From: Parasponia andersonii
Taxonomy: Eukaryota; Streptophyta; Magnoliopsida; Rosales; Cannabaceae
Assembly: GCA_002914805.1 (NCBI GenBank)
Contig: JXTB01000170.1
Location: 213,698 to 277,697 of the forward strand
DNA: 64,000 nt
Direction: 5' to 3'
In this document: piece after piece, positions 46,338 through 58,877 of the stretch
Layout: each line of letters opens with the position of its first letter
Position numbering within the stretch: the first letter of the stretch is position 1
Translations under genes and position numbers: made by a program
Notes under the pieces: model-generated
The model's database searches: none
What the model was told of the DNA's origin: nothing
The model's input: only the letters and a program-made list of their open reading frames with translations

Positions 46338-47463
46338 CACTACTATAGAAAATATTTTCTGTATCAATTATGGGGCGACATGGTAGAAAAATCACGTTGC
46401 TCCATAAGTGACATGGAAACAGGTGATGTGGTAGCTCTACTCATACCACGTCACTTTAAAAGCGACGTGGTATACTGACTTATTATGTCGCTTGTATAAA
46501 AAATGATATGGTAGGCCAAAATATCTGATCTACCATATCACTTTTGGGGAGATAGAAAATGACGTGGTCGACCAAAATATCTGATCTACCAAGTTGATTT
46601 TGGGGAGATACTATGTCGTTTTCTTAGGAAGCGACATGGTAAGTATCGTCTTTCTCCCTGCTTACTCAGTTGTGTTAGGTGACAGCGTTCTAAAAAATTT
46701 TCAGTATTATGTTACATCGTTCTAAAAAATCTTAAGCACCTCTACTCGTGTTTCGTATCACCTCTATGAGCCAAACGCTGAATCACCACCTTTGTGATCC
46801 ATTGTCGAAATTCTTATGGTGTCGTTTTACTCTTCCTTTGCCTCATTTTTTGCACCCCAATATTATTGATGATGGTCAGAAATCTCAAGAATCTGTACCT
46901 AAAAGATCAAAAAAGACTATTACATAAATTTTCAAAGACCTAAAAATGGAAAAAACTGATAAAAGATAGAGAAGTACTTGAAATTCAAAATGGGTAGAGT
47001 TTGAATTAGAATATATTAAAAATTTTGAGTTTGTTTTAATTGGAGTTAGAGGATGATTTGGTAGGGTTGATGGTTTGAATAGATGATCACGATGGAATAA
47101 TTTTTTTAAGTACAGATCAATGAAATAGCTAGTGAAAGCCCTCTACCACGTCGCTTTTACAGAAAATGACGTGGTATTAAATAAAATAATATACCACATC
47201 GTTTTCTGTAGAAACGATATGATACATACTACGTCGCATATAGAGGGAGCAACGTGATAAGTCCTTTTTGGACATATCACGTCGCTCAACCCAGAAGTGA
47301 CATAGTATCTAATACTTGTCATGTCATATAATTTAAAAGGGGCGTGGTATATTCTGATGTCACGCTACTTCTGTATGACGTGACAGACTCTTAATACCAC
47401 ATTGTTTTTTAATATAAACGACGTAGTATAAGTGACGTAGAATATTATTTTTTAATGGTAGGG
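46338..47463. mobile_element. Non-autonomous CACTA (En/Spm)-like element with subterminal repeats
   Basis: It begins CACTACTATAGAAAATA at 46338, a typical CACTA end. The right end near 47463 (TTTTTTAATGGTAGGG) is a degenerate inverse. Both subterminal regions (46380-46640 and 47140-47450) are crowded with a 10-12-bp motif of the form GCGACGTGGTA in both orientations (ACCACGTCGC, GACGTGGTAT, TACCATATCAC and variants), about 25 occurrences by eye. Dense subterminal motifs of this kind are the transposase-binding arrays of CACTA elements. The middle (46640-47140) has no transposase. A 3-bp target duplication could not be confirmed. Confidence 0.7.
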
Positions 47464-49072
47464 AATTCAATTCAATTTGATTGAAAGAGAAGTTGGATGA
47501 TCAAAAAGGGAATTATTAACATATATGTAAAAAAACAAATTATATTTTTAACTTTAATTCATGTACCCTAAAAATTGAATTATTTTTTAAAAATCTAGAC
47601 CTTAATTTTTCAGGTCAGTTGTTAATATGAATCACTTATTTGACTCGATTTTCTCCTAGTGGTGACTATGTTACATAGCTGGCTCATGGTCACCTGTTTA
47701 AATACTGTAAGAATAAAATACAAAATTAAAATTTTGAATTCTTAATTAATTATCAAATTAAATAATTTTGCACGTGATCAAATTAGATTCTTCTCAATAG
47801 GGAGTGCTCTCTTTTACATTCTTCTCAATATGTAGATTCTAATGACTTGTTGTATTATTAAATGGGAGATATTTTAATAGCATTCACATTTCAAGTAATA
47901 AGACATAAGAGGATAGAGTGCTATGTACTAGTGCTCCTCTAGCCGGACTTTTTTCCCACCCTTATTCTACTCATAAAGTTCAAAAATTTTCCTTTTGTGC
48001 ATACATATAAATGAAGTTCAGTTCCCTTAAAAAAGGAAAAAAAAAAAACAAATAAATGAAGTTCAGAACTTTATTAGTCTGTTATCCCCAAAATTCGGAA
48101 TTTGGGAATGTTTTAGCATAGATATGAGATACATGAGCATAGCTTTTGTTCTCAGTTTGCTCGCAAATTAACCAAGCTCTACCCAAATGTATGTTTTTGG
48201 GACTAGTTGTAAAGCACATCACATGCATACTAATCCACATTCTTTTAATGAGATCTACCTTTTCAGAATTCCGGATTATGATCAACTAGAACATGCATAG
48301 TTAATTAGATATTTCCCTTTGTTTATACACAGACTCTTCTACATAACCGAAATATATTCTAAATGGTACCTAACCCATGAGAATAAGGCTCTTTCTTTTT
48401 AATTATTGAGAAAAAGCGCCAATACACAGAAGAAATTCTTTGTTGGTACTTAAAATTCTTGTGTTGCTAATTGCTATGGTACTTTTTTTCCCCCCCGGGA
48501 AACGATCGATGCGCCACATGTCACAATGTAGCTCCACATTTTCAGGGCAACAATACATAACTCTACATTTACTGAATTTATAAAGATATACGTCATGGGG
48601 CAGTAGATCATGGCACTCTAGCCGGCAAAACATTAAATCAAGGTTTCTCATGTTTCCCATAAAAGTTTCGAATCCGAGACTACTCGATCTTCTTCACCAT
48701 TTTATCATAACTAATTTATTTGATATCTACCACGTGTTGCCGCAAGACTGCTCATGAGACTTTGAAATAATCAATTCTTATTTATAATTAAAGTTTAAAA
48801 CGTACGAGAGTATCGCAGGAAATCATGACATGAGATCATATGCCTCTAATTATACGAATCTTCGTAACTGCACTTTAGTTTAAAGTTCCTCCCTTAGCTG
48901 GCTCTTAATATTTTAACTTTAAAATTGCTTTATTAAAAATATGCGTAGCAGGTAAGTAGAGTTCATATCTCCTATTTGAAGGGGTTGGTGTCTCAAGTAT
49001 GTAGTAGACGTTATAATATAATAATTCTACTATATTTATGTTATTAAATTAAAATGATGTGTCATGATACGA
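47464..49072. other. Intergenic AT-rich sequence
   Basis: Frames at 48082-48285 and 48403-48660 on the minus strand show no family I know. A CCCCCCC run sits near 48490. No gene is supported. Confidence 0.35.
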
Positions 49073-49084
49073 TATATATATATT
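49073..49084 (+). promoter_or_regulatory. Putative TATA box of the glycosyltransferase gene
   Basis: TATATATATATT lies about 100 bp upstream of the ATG at 49183, a usual plant distance. An AT dinucleotide run is common by chance in this DNA. Confidence 0.4.
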
Positions 49085-49182
49085 GAACACTAAAGAGAAG
49101 TAGATGTATTTATTCAAAATTTCAAGCAAGCCATAACTTTAAACGATCCGTCGTTTGATTCCACTACTAAAACAAATTGTAC

Positions 49183-51477
49183 ATGGAGAATCAAGAGCAA
49201 CAAACAATCCCTCGAGTTCTCATCTTTCCCCTGGCAGCTCAAGGACATGTCAACTCCATGCTCAAGCTCGCCGAGCTTCTTGCTCTGGCAGGCCTGCATG
49301 TCACCTTCCTCAACACCGATCACATCCACAATCGTCTTATTCGGCACACCGACATTCAAACCCGGTTCTCGAAATACCCGGGATTTCTTTTCAGGACCAT
49401 CTCCGACGGCCTTGAGGAGGACCACCCTCGAACCGGTGACCGGTTCATGGAGGTGGTATATTCGCTGAATGATAAAACCAAACCGATTTTGAGAGAGATG
49501 CTGGTGTCGGGCAAACTTGGTTCAGCTGATACTCCTTTGGTTACTTATATCATATCGGATGGAATTTTTGGTGGGTTTACTATAGATGTAGCTGAGGAGC
49601 TTGGTATTCCCATTATTCATTTTCGGACCGTTGCTGCTTGCTGCTTCTTGTCTTACTTTTTCTTTCCTGATCTCATTGAATCCGGCGAGCTTCCAATCAG
49701 AGGTAACCTATTAGTTTAACTATATGATTCATTGTTGCTGTTTTGGCATGTATTAGACCGTTTTCGATGCAGACTCCAATATGCTATTTGTATATTTGTA
49801 TACTGTTATTCGGTCATAAGTTTGTCAAACATGCTATGTTTGGATACAGTGGTATGTTCTGATCCAATATGTGATGATAATAATAGTTTAGTTAAATACC
49901 ATATTACTTTTTTAGACCATCAATCAGTTTAAAAGCTTTTATATATATATGAAGCAAATTATAAATCAATATATAATATTACCAAATATTGATGTGACAT
50001 ACTTGTTGCAAAATTTACTAAGTATAGTCGCAAATATGATATTGCATTAAAGATTTTTAGCACAGGAAAATTTCATTAACACCTCTTTATTAATTATAGC
50101 AAATTTTGTAATGATAGCTTTTCGATCTAAAATAATTATACCGACACCCACTAGGGTATTAAAGGAAAAAAAAATTAATAAAACAAATTTGTTATTACTA
50201 AAAAATTTGTGCTATTATTTTTTTAACTGAACAATTAACTATCATTTAATAATAGAAGTTATTCATATTCAAAAGAAAAGGAAGAATTAATGATAAAAGA
50301 CGAAATATAAAATGTTATTAAAATTTGACTAGTAGAGAGAGTCCATGTGTTTTTTCCTTAAAAATAAAAATTTAGGTTAATTTTACGAAGTGTCATATTA
50401 AATAATTCTGGTTTTGACGTTCATAATTGCTTGTAAGCGTTATTCTAGAAAATTGCTATAGTGTTAAACTTTGTTATGAATCTTGTAATAGTAGACTAAT
50501 TGGACACTATTTACTGAAACGTCAAAAATGAAGGAAAAGAAGACATGGACAGACTCATAAAGAGTGTGCCAGGAATGGAAGGTTTTCTACGGTGCCGAGA
50601 CTTGCCTGGTTTCTGCCGAGTGAGCGATGCAACAGATCCATGTTTTCGAATGATTCCCCAGGTGACCAACCAAAGCCGTCGAGCCCGAGCCTTGATACTA
50701 AACACATTTGAGGGACTTGAAGGCCCAATTGTCTCTCGCATTACCAAGTTCTGCCCCAAAATCTACACCCTTGGACCTCTCCATGCCCACCTAAATGCCA
50801 GGCTGGCCAATAATACTAATGGATCAACGAGTCAATCTTCCAATTGCCTCTATGACGTGGACCGAAGCTGCCTCACTTGGCTCGATTCTCAGCCTCTAAA
50901 GTCTGTTATCTACGTCAGTTTCGGTAGCATTACTGTCTTCACAAAACATGACCTAATGGAGATTTGGTATGGTTTGGTTAATAGCAAGCAGCGATTTTTG
51001 TGGGTCATACGGCCAGACTTGGTAGAGGGAGAAGGCGGGGATGACATGGTCCCGGTGGAGCTAGTGGAGGCGACGAGGGAGAGAGGGTACATGGCGGGTT
51101 ATGTCCCACAAGAGGAGGTGCTGGCACACCGGGCTGTGGGCGGGTTTTTGACCCACAGTGGATGGAATTCGACGTTGGAGAGTATAGTTGCAGGGGTACC
51201 AATGATCTGTTGGCCTTATTTTGCGGATCAGAATATCAATAGTAGATTCGTGAGTGAAGTGTGGAAGTTTGGATTGGACATGAAGGATGTTTGTGACAGG
51301 AAAGTTGTGGAAAAGATGGTGAATGATTTGATGGTGGAGAGGAGAGAGGATTTCGAGAAATCAACGGCTGAGATGGCTAAACTGGCGAAAAACAGTGTGA
51401 GCGAAGGTGGGTCGTCTTATTCTAATTTGGAACGTCTTATAGAAGATATAAGGTTTACGGCCAAGTCAAGATCCTAG
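49183..51477 (+). CDS. Family-1 UDP-glycosyltransferase, UGT709/UGT85-type (7-deoxyloganetic acid glucosyltransferase-like)
   Basis: Exon 1 is 49183-49702 and exon 2 is 50534-51477, with an 831-bp intron bounded by GT (49703) and AG (50533). The product is 487 residues, normal for the family. It transfers a sugar, probably glucose, from UDP-sugar to a small acceptor in the cytosol. The N-terminal acceptor half has the catalytic H22 (AAQGHVNSMLKL) and its partner aspartate at about D126 (YIISDGIFGG). The PSPG sugar-donor box spans residues 343-386 (YVPQEEVLAHRAVGGFLTHS to CWPYFADQ) and ends in DQ, the usual UDP-glucose signature. Its first residue is Y rather than the usual W. The strings GKEDMDRLIKSVPGMEGFL and RCRDLPGFCR are like the iridoid glucosyltransferase UGT709C2, from memory. 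The ATG at 49183 gives MENQEQQTIPRV. The intron position fits related UGT genes. The acceptor is not determinable here; UGT85 is the alternative family. Confidence 0.93.
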
Positions 51478-51990
51478 ATCATGAGGTTTGGAAAAATACG
51501 AGCTCGATCTACTAATGTCAATTAATTGTTTAAAACTGTGTCATTCAATATTACTAGCTAGTGTCTATTTGAGCATTGATTGTTGTTTTTGGTAAGTCAT
51601 GTAATGTTGAGGGTTAATCTTATTTTTGTCGAATAATAATAATTCCATTTTGAACTTTGACTTTTACAATGTCCAAAAGTTTGTCCCTGACTCAATAAAT
51701 AAATAAATAAAATAAAATACAAAAACTTTGCTCCATAATTTTTTTTTTCGATTGGTAATGCTATGAGACTAACTTAAAGATGTCTGACATCAGTGAGATA
51801 TCAAATATTCATTAGAATATAGAATGACACTTCAGAAAAGATAATTTGTGAGACTTGTGTATTAATTTCATGTTCAAAGTGGAAAAACTTGATACTCACA
51901 TGGCACCTTAAGATTCTCATTGCGTCACTCTTTTTTTGTTTCAATTACTTGGTTCCTCAACCATAAATATACCATTTTGTTGTCCTATAT
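51478..51990. other. 3' flank of the glycosyltransferase gene
   Basis: 3' UTR and spacer. An AATAATAATAATTCC string near 51644 could serve as a polyadenylation signal. An AAAT microsatellite lies at about 51696-51715. No gene is seen. Confidence 0.4.
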
Positions 51991-53170
51991 TATTTGTTGT
52001 GCGGTCTAAAAATCTATATGGTTAATCGATGTCAAAAAGGAAAAAATTGACCAAGAGGACGTGTCAGATCGCATAAGTAAGATTAAGTGCGACCTCCTCT
52101 GAAAGAGCTAAGTGCGACCAAAATAAAAAGGAAACTAGATTAAGTTTCGTCAAACGAGTAACCTACAAAGAAAAGGAAACAAGTATCTAGATGGAGATCA
52201 GCTGATTATTCCGTTTAGGATATTACCCAATTATATTATTACTCAAATTATATTTCATAATTATACACTTACCCGTGTTTTTATAATTGGGAAACACTGA
52301 GCTGTTTTTACCTATATAAGGGGAGTTTAATGTTGTAGAAAGGGGTTCGAAAAGAAAAGTAAAAAAAACATTACTTTTGAACTGATATCTCCCTCAACCT
52401 TGGGATTAAACGAAATTCTTGTAATTCTCCAGAAAAATAATGAAAAACAGTGGACATAAGCTCATCTTTTTTGGGGCTGAATCACTATAAAATTCTTGCC
52501 TCTTTATTTACTTGATTGATAAATCTTTTCACACACAAGTCATATCTTACAAATTCTCAAATTTATTGTTGACAAAACCAACGTCAACATTGTGTTTACT
52601 TGTCACCTTTGCAATCGGTTGTGGTTGAGCTTATCCGTGGTGGGTTCCGTCAACATTATGTTTACTTGTCACCTTTGCAATCGGTCGTGGTTGAGCTTAT
52701 CCGTGGTGTACCCAGCTCGATTCATATCTCTTGCATAGTGTCCTAGCTAGAGACAACATGAGGACACTGCCGGAGATAGTTTCCTTTATGCAGCATATAG
52801 ATTGCATGTTGTGGTTGAGCTTATCTGTAGGGTGCCCTGTTGCTTGGGACGTTTTTGAGTAGTTCGCCTCGTTCCTGCGACCTTGAGAAGTATGTTGCCT
52901 TTTTAGCGATAGGGGCTCCATCCTTAGTCGCCCCTTGACCAAGAAGTATGTGCAACAGTACCACGGGATAGTGCTTGTGTTGTGCATGAGTGGTAGCCAG
53001 CTGGTTTGGGGTTTGTCCAGCTCAAATGTTCAAGTTGCACGAAGAGATCCCAGCTCGTTCGGTGACGGTCGATGTCGAGCAGATTGTGTTTGCCTGAGAA
53101 GCGAGCATATCTTCGATCCAAGATTTTCTCATTCAAATTGCTCAGATTCTAAGGCAGTAATTTATTTGAA
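51991..53170 (+). other. Unclassified LTR-like and GC-richer block
   Basis: 51991-52590 looks like an LTR: it starts TGTTGTGCGG, has a TATATAAGGGG box near 52313, and ends AACGTCAACA, but no target duplication or second LTR is seen. 52580-53170 is GC-richer than its surroundings, contains a 66-bp tandem duplication and no recognisable protein. Together they could be the 5' part of a large non-autonomous LTR element, or unrelated. Confidence 0.3.
52582..52708. repeat. 66-bp tandem duplication
   Basis: The unit starting CGTCAACATTGTGTTTACTT and ending TTATCCGTGGTG occurs at 52582 and again at 52648 with two differences. A third, partial and more diverged copy (GTGGTTGAGCTTATCTGTAG) lies near 52810. 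Confidence 0.85.
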
Positions 53171-55029
53171 TTAAATGTCGAATATATATTATCTTATCTA
53201 TAAAGATTCTCTCAACCTATAAATAAAAGAAATTGGGTCAGAAAGATGGAGACCCTTGTGTAATTAAAACACTCAAGTGAATAATAGAGACTATAACAGC
53301 GTAAGCTCTTTGTTCAAAATGCTAAATCACTTTAATCTGTTCTTATATTTTGCGTACTATTATTATTATTATTGTTTTGAGATTTTGTTGTTGTACACCT
53401 TTTTGGTATCAACATCTTGCTATATTAATTAGCATATCGTGTTATGACTCCAGCTTCGTGAAAGGTTTCTTTGTTTTCAAGGTTCTCATAGGGAAGCGGC
53501 TCTTGCTCCAGTGGTACTTTGTTAGCATCACAGCCTTTCTTTTTTGTGAATCGTTCTGTCATGGCGTGAATTCCATTCGAGATACCTCACCAACTACTAT
53601 TACTCCAGAAATCAATTCAAGGTGACCATATAGAATTCCAACTATTGCCACCATTCTAAAGAAACCCCACGTCATAAAATTCAGAACTTAAATTTAAAAC
53701 TTCTAAATTTTCTTTTCTTACACCTTCGTATACATTTCAATTCTAGAATTTATTATTGGCACAAAAATTTAGTGAATTTTATTTTCTTATTCATCTTATA
53801 CTTTAATATGTACTTATGAAGAACTCACATCCATCTAGAATCTTCTTCAACTTTCTGGAATCTTCTTCAACTTTTTGTATACCAATTTGACAAAATTTCA
53901 CCTTTTAACTAAGATTTGTAAGATTAGAGATTCATACAATTTCTTTTCTTTTCTTTTCTTTTGTTAATTTTTTCCTTTCTCCTAAAAAAATCAGATTTGT
54001 TAAGTTACTAAATAAGAATATGGCTTAAATATCCAACTTAATTAGTTAGAGATGTGGTTATTCTCTCTTGTCTGCCCCTTATGCTGTTTCATTTCTTCAA
54101 AATATACTTGTGTATTATATATATATATATATATATATCCTTCTCCTTTTGTCTTTTCTTTTCTAAGTTTTTTTTTTTTTTTTTGAAGAATTTGAGGAGA
54201 TAAGAGTTCCTAAGCTTCTAGTTAGGAATCTTGATTTATTATTCATAAACCCGAAATTGAAACATATGAAAACATAAAAGAAAGAAAAGATAAGAATAGC
54301 ATGTCGTGTCAAAATAATTAGGGTGGCACTCCTCTTTTTTCTCTCTCCACATCTTTTTTTTTTTAAATAAAAGCCTCTTTAAAATTTTAAAATCAAATAC
54401 TTTCCTAATGGGATGATTGCACAAAAAAAACTCTAAAATATGATTTTTCTATAATTTAACATTATCTTTTGACTTGAGCAAAATTATACCTCTATATTTT
54501 AAATCTCTGCAACTTTGTACATTCTGTGTAATTTTGAGTGATTTGTGCTAATTGTTTTAAGTTATTTTCAATAAATTTTTTGTATCAATCAATAAAAATA
54601 AGATATTCTCAATTTAAATTCTATATTTAGTGAAAAATTTGTTAGTTAATTTATTTATAGAAGATACAATTTTGTAAAGACTTAAAATATAGTATATGCA
54701 ATTTGACACAAGCTAAAAAGCAGGATTTAAATTGCAAAAATACGATACTTCAATTTTTTTTTTTTTTTTTTCAGATAACCATTTTCTTAACACACCCCTT
54801 AATGTTAGTTATTCCATTTGGAGGTAAATAAAATCAAATCTCAACATTTCTTTCCCATCACTAAGTTTTAAAGATCTCCCAGCAGTGCTGGAGCCAAGAC
54901 TATTATTCAACGGAGGCATAATATAAAATATTTGCACAAAATTGAAATACAAAAAATGAAAAATAATACTTTTTTTTTCTCTGGAAAAAGTACTAATAAA
55001 TATCATAAATTTGAGCACCTTACAATTAC
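53171..55029. other. AT-rich intergenic sequence
   Basis: No gene is supported. A TA-dinucleotide run lies at 54116-54138 and poly-T near 54169-54184 and 54758-54773. The reading frame at 53350-53625 has a hydrophobic composition but no known domain. Confidence 0.35.
54116..54138. repeat. TA microsatellite
   Basis: An alternating AT run of 23 bp. Confidence 0.9.
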
Positions 55030-58000
55030 TCTTGACTTCTTTTCATGCCTTGAAATTGCTACATAATAGCCTCATTATCAATATGATCGAAAATTTCTTT
55101 CTTAATGTATATAAGTAAATTGCATTTATTCATTCATCTCTCATATTCAATTGTGTAATTGATTCTTAATAATGTTTAGAGAAAAAAATATACTTTCAAC
55201 AGAAGTAGTAGCAACGAGTATAATTAATACCAACGTGAGAAGTCTATAAACTAATAGAGACATCTCATTTGTTCTTGCTTGAACCATTTTTTTTTTTGGT
55301 GCTAGCTCACTTATGCTTTTTTCTTATCTCACTTATACCTTTCAAATATGTATACTTCTTAGATGAGTGCATATCAATAATATAAGTTTTGAACTGATCT
55401 TCGAGTATCATTATATTTATTTCAGAATAGTCTTTTAAGTAATACTTAGCAAATTATATTAACTTTTCCTTGTCAAAAATAAAGAATAAATCATTTGGGT
55501 ATAAATAAGTCATACAAAGAAGCAATTCAATATTTATCTCATTGAATGCTATCATTTAACTTTTCGAACTACAAATATGTCTATGCAGAAATAATGTAAC
55601 GTGATCTACCTCAAGACTTGAGGACAAAATCTATATCAAGAATATCGATTTTTTGTTTAGCACAAAATGAAGAGACTTGATCACAAAAAATAATTCTACT
55701 CATTCTTTCTCATCATTTGGAAACATTGTTTACATACTTTTAATTACTAAGGTCATAGCATTCACAATGTCTTGATCATTTCTGTATAATACCTTTAACA
55801 AATTATTTGTAGCACTTAATATATTTTTCATCAAATGCAGTCTAAATATATAATCAAATGTCTGCATGAACTCTAATAAAGTATTAGCTTCACATCTTTG
55901 TATTTGATCCATCATTAGCAATTTTTTCATGAACTTAACCATTGAAAAAACATCCAAATCAAACTCATTAAAGTACTATAATAAGAGTTCCAACGTGTAT
56001 CTATTAGATGCTTTAGAGTGGTGTATTGATTCACATGTCTCATACTTGAAATCTCACCATTTTAAAGTACTTCAACATTTTCAATGACTTATATATCTTG
56101 AAGAATATCATAGCATTTTGTTGATACTTAATAACATTCGCCATATTATTAACCAAACTGAAGAAAGATGTACTGTGAATGTCCTTTTTTGTCATAGCTA
56201 CAAGAGCCAATTAGAGTTGATAAGCAAAACAATGAATATAAAAAAACATATGGATTCTCTTTCACAATTGTACTTTAAGACCATTAAACTCGTATTACAT
56301 ATTACTAGCTCCTATCATAACCTCTACATACCTAGTCCATATATATCTTGAAAAGAATCTACAATTGTTGCCTTAAGTGAGAGAGCTGTAGTACTAGCAA
56401 CATATTCAATACCTACAAAACTCTCAGTCACACATACTTTTCAGTCCACATAACGTAATATTATGGTCATTTATTAATTTATTGAAATTTCACGAAATTC
56501 ATCAATAATAATAGATTATAATGCACTACCAATATCTCTAATTATAATATTCATAGTTTCAATAGCAACCGTATGCGTAATATCTTTCTGAGTCTCAAGA
56601 GATGCCAAATTTGATATTATCAAGAGCATTTTATACTATAACAACTTTGACTTCATTATTGTAACTAGCAAGAAATTTTAGAAGTTCAAGAAATTTACCT
56701 TTGTTTCTTGAATCCTGATGAATATGTATTTTACTCACAAATCAAGTATTCTCCAAGTTCAAATAATTATAAGTTCTTAAGCATTTGTGTTGTTTTAATA
56801 TTATTTTGTGTTTTTATTGTAGAAAATAAGGAATTAAGGCTTAGTGTATATTTGATACTAAAAAGGAGAAATTTATGAAACCATTAATAGCCGAAATGAG
56901 ATACGGAATATCAAAGAAAGCTAAAAAAACTCAATTGGACCAGTAGTTAGGCATCGCGGTGCTAAAAAAGGGTACCGCGGTGCCTCAAAACCAAAATGTT
57001 GGTGTTGTGGTGCCCAGAAAGTGGCACCACGGTACTAGAAACAGGCACTATGGTGCCATTGTGATTTCAGCATGCGCATAAGTTGAATTTTCTCCATTTT
57101 GCAGCTACGTGTCCACTCATTTTTGGCCAACTTTAAGAGTTATTTTTGATTCTTGCTCTAACACTAATGGATGGTTAGATTTCTCTTTTTCTTAGATCAT
57201 CTTAGTGCCCTTTAAATGCACACTTTAGCCTCCATTTCAAAGGTGAAGAGTTAGAAGAGAAGGCATATCTTTGAGAGCTAAAATTCCTAGAGAGAGAGAG
57301 AGAGAGCTTTGGAGCTGAAATTTGGAGAGGATGCATGAAAGAGATACTTGAAGTATTGAAGGCTTGAAGTTCTACCTCTATAAAAGAGTTTTCTCTTTCT
57401 CTTTCTCACTATAATCTCATCTGAATTTTGTATTAGGTATATTGCATAATTTGTTTAGAATATTGAAATTCTTTATAAGATTAGCCATGGATTCTACTAT
57501 ACTTGAATTAGTTTTCAATCTTAGGATTTGATGTACCCTTTTTATACTATTGTTTTACTTATTTTGTTAATTGTTGGTTTATTTTCTATTGTCAATTTAT
57601 ATATGTTTCGCTTTACTTATTACCTCTAATTTATGTGACCAATGAATTAGTTGAACTTAGGTTATGATTTTGATACTAAAGAGAGTTTGATTTTGTAAAC
57701 CGGAGTTGAGAAATATAGTTTAGGTTATTGTAGAACGAAAAGAAATCAACACCTAAATAATCAAATTAGGAGGTTCTTAAGGGTTAGATTAAATGAGTAC
57801 TTAGAAAACCAGGTTAGATAGAGATATTAACTTAGGTACTTAGGTATATTATCTCATTCGGCACTTGAGAGAGGGAATGAGGTTAGATTAGGTCCTTTCA
57901 TTAGCGAATTTAGTGGAAATAATCTAATTATTGCTTAATTTGACAAATTTAGGAATAATTAGGGGAAATCATGTCCTTAGTACATTAGTGCATAGTAATT

Positions 58001-58877
58001 TCTATATTTTATTTACGTAATTATTTTATCTTTATTTTTATTCATTTTATTTTAAATTCATTTAGTTTTGATGGCTAGATAAAATTAGGTTATGATAATT
58101 TTGTTACTTAACAACTAATCTAAAATCCAATCTCTGTGGATCGACCCTTCTTGCCACTAAAGTAGTTAATTATAAGTTTTACTAGACTTGTTAGGTTGAT
58201 TAATATGAGGTAATTATAAATGTTAATTTGGTACTGGGTATTTATTTCCAACGACTAAGCATTTTCCCATTATCAAATCCTCAAATTCATTCCAATATAA
58301 AACAGAAGCCCTTATTATAAAAGGAACTAAGAAAAATAACTGGCACATCACGAGTTCGATAATCAATTTGAGCTTGCTTTGATTACTTGGAGATAATAAT
58401 GAATATTATTAGGGATTTTAATATGTTTTGTCAATTTTCTCTTTTTCTTATAATTTGAAAATTTGTCACTAGTAAAAGAATCGTTACCTCCTTGACAATC
58501 TCCGTTAATTTGTATAAAGAGGTAATGACACAGACAAAATATAGCATCTTTTGTTACACTATATTCCAACCAATTCTGATATTTGTCAAACCAATTAAGT
58601 TGAGTTGAATCTTTTCCTCGCTTGCCCAATTTTTAGTAAATGGAAAATCATGACTTTTAGGTTAATAAAGACCATTTTGTATATATGCTCTTCAAACTTG
58701 ATCACGAATATTAGGATTATATTTTAAAATTAGATTTCTTAACACAAGATCCATAGGAAGTTCTTCAAAATTAATCTCTATACTTCTTTTTTTTTTCCCT
58801 TGTACTTTCATCCTTTTCTCCTTTAGAAACCAATGAATCTGATTCTCTTTTAAAATATTTCTCCATATCTGTTTCAA
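55030..58877 (-). mobile_element. hAT-like DNA transposon with TTF-type zinc finger, split by a solo LTR
   Basis: A minus-strand transposase of the plant TTF-zinc-finger/hAT type (relatives are annotated as zinc finger MYM-type protein 1-like). The N-terminal part is at 58877-58264: FEELPMDLVLRNLILKYNPN, then WFDKYQNWLEYSVTKDAIFC and LCHYLF, the TTF finger signature. The middle resumes at about 56750-56590 (RNKGKFLELLKFLASYNNEV) and continues at 55957-55730 (HLMKNILSATNNLLKVLYRN, DQDIVNAM). The C-terminal end is near 55140-55030 (CIYLYIKKEIFDHIDNEAIM). A 1473-bp insertion (56786-58258) separates the N-terminal part from the rest. Frameshifts and stops occur in both halves. Terminal inverted repeats were not found. 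Confidence 0.8.
56786..58258. repeat. Solo LTR of a gypsy-type element nested in the hAT element (fossil)
   Basis: 1473 bp, starting TGTGTTGTTTT, with flanking GCATT pentamers at 56781-56785 and 58259-58263. Near its 3' end is AATCTCTGTGGATCGACCC, a string I know from the 3' part of many plant gypsy LTRs. No internal coding sequence is present. The end (AACGACTAA) is a degenerate form of a CA terminus. Its 5' part carries five variants of a GGCACCGCGGTGCC-like palindrome (56950-57055) and a GA microsatellite near 57292-57307. Confidence 0.6.

Noticed and set aside
48082-48660. Two minus-strand frames of 67 and 85 residues
   Set aside because: No family recognised, no splice or promoter context; chance frames cannot be excluded.
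49177-49182. Upstream start at a TTG for the glycosyltransferase
   Set aside because: The ATG at 49183 gives the usual N-terminal length; TTG starts are rare in plants.
49155-49468. Frames overlapping exon 1 of the glycosyltransferase
   Set aside because: Shadows in other frames and on the other strand of a clear conserved exon.
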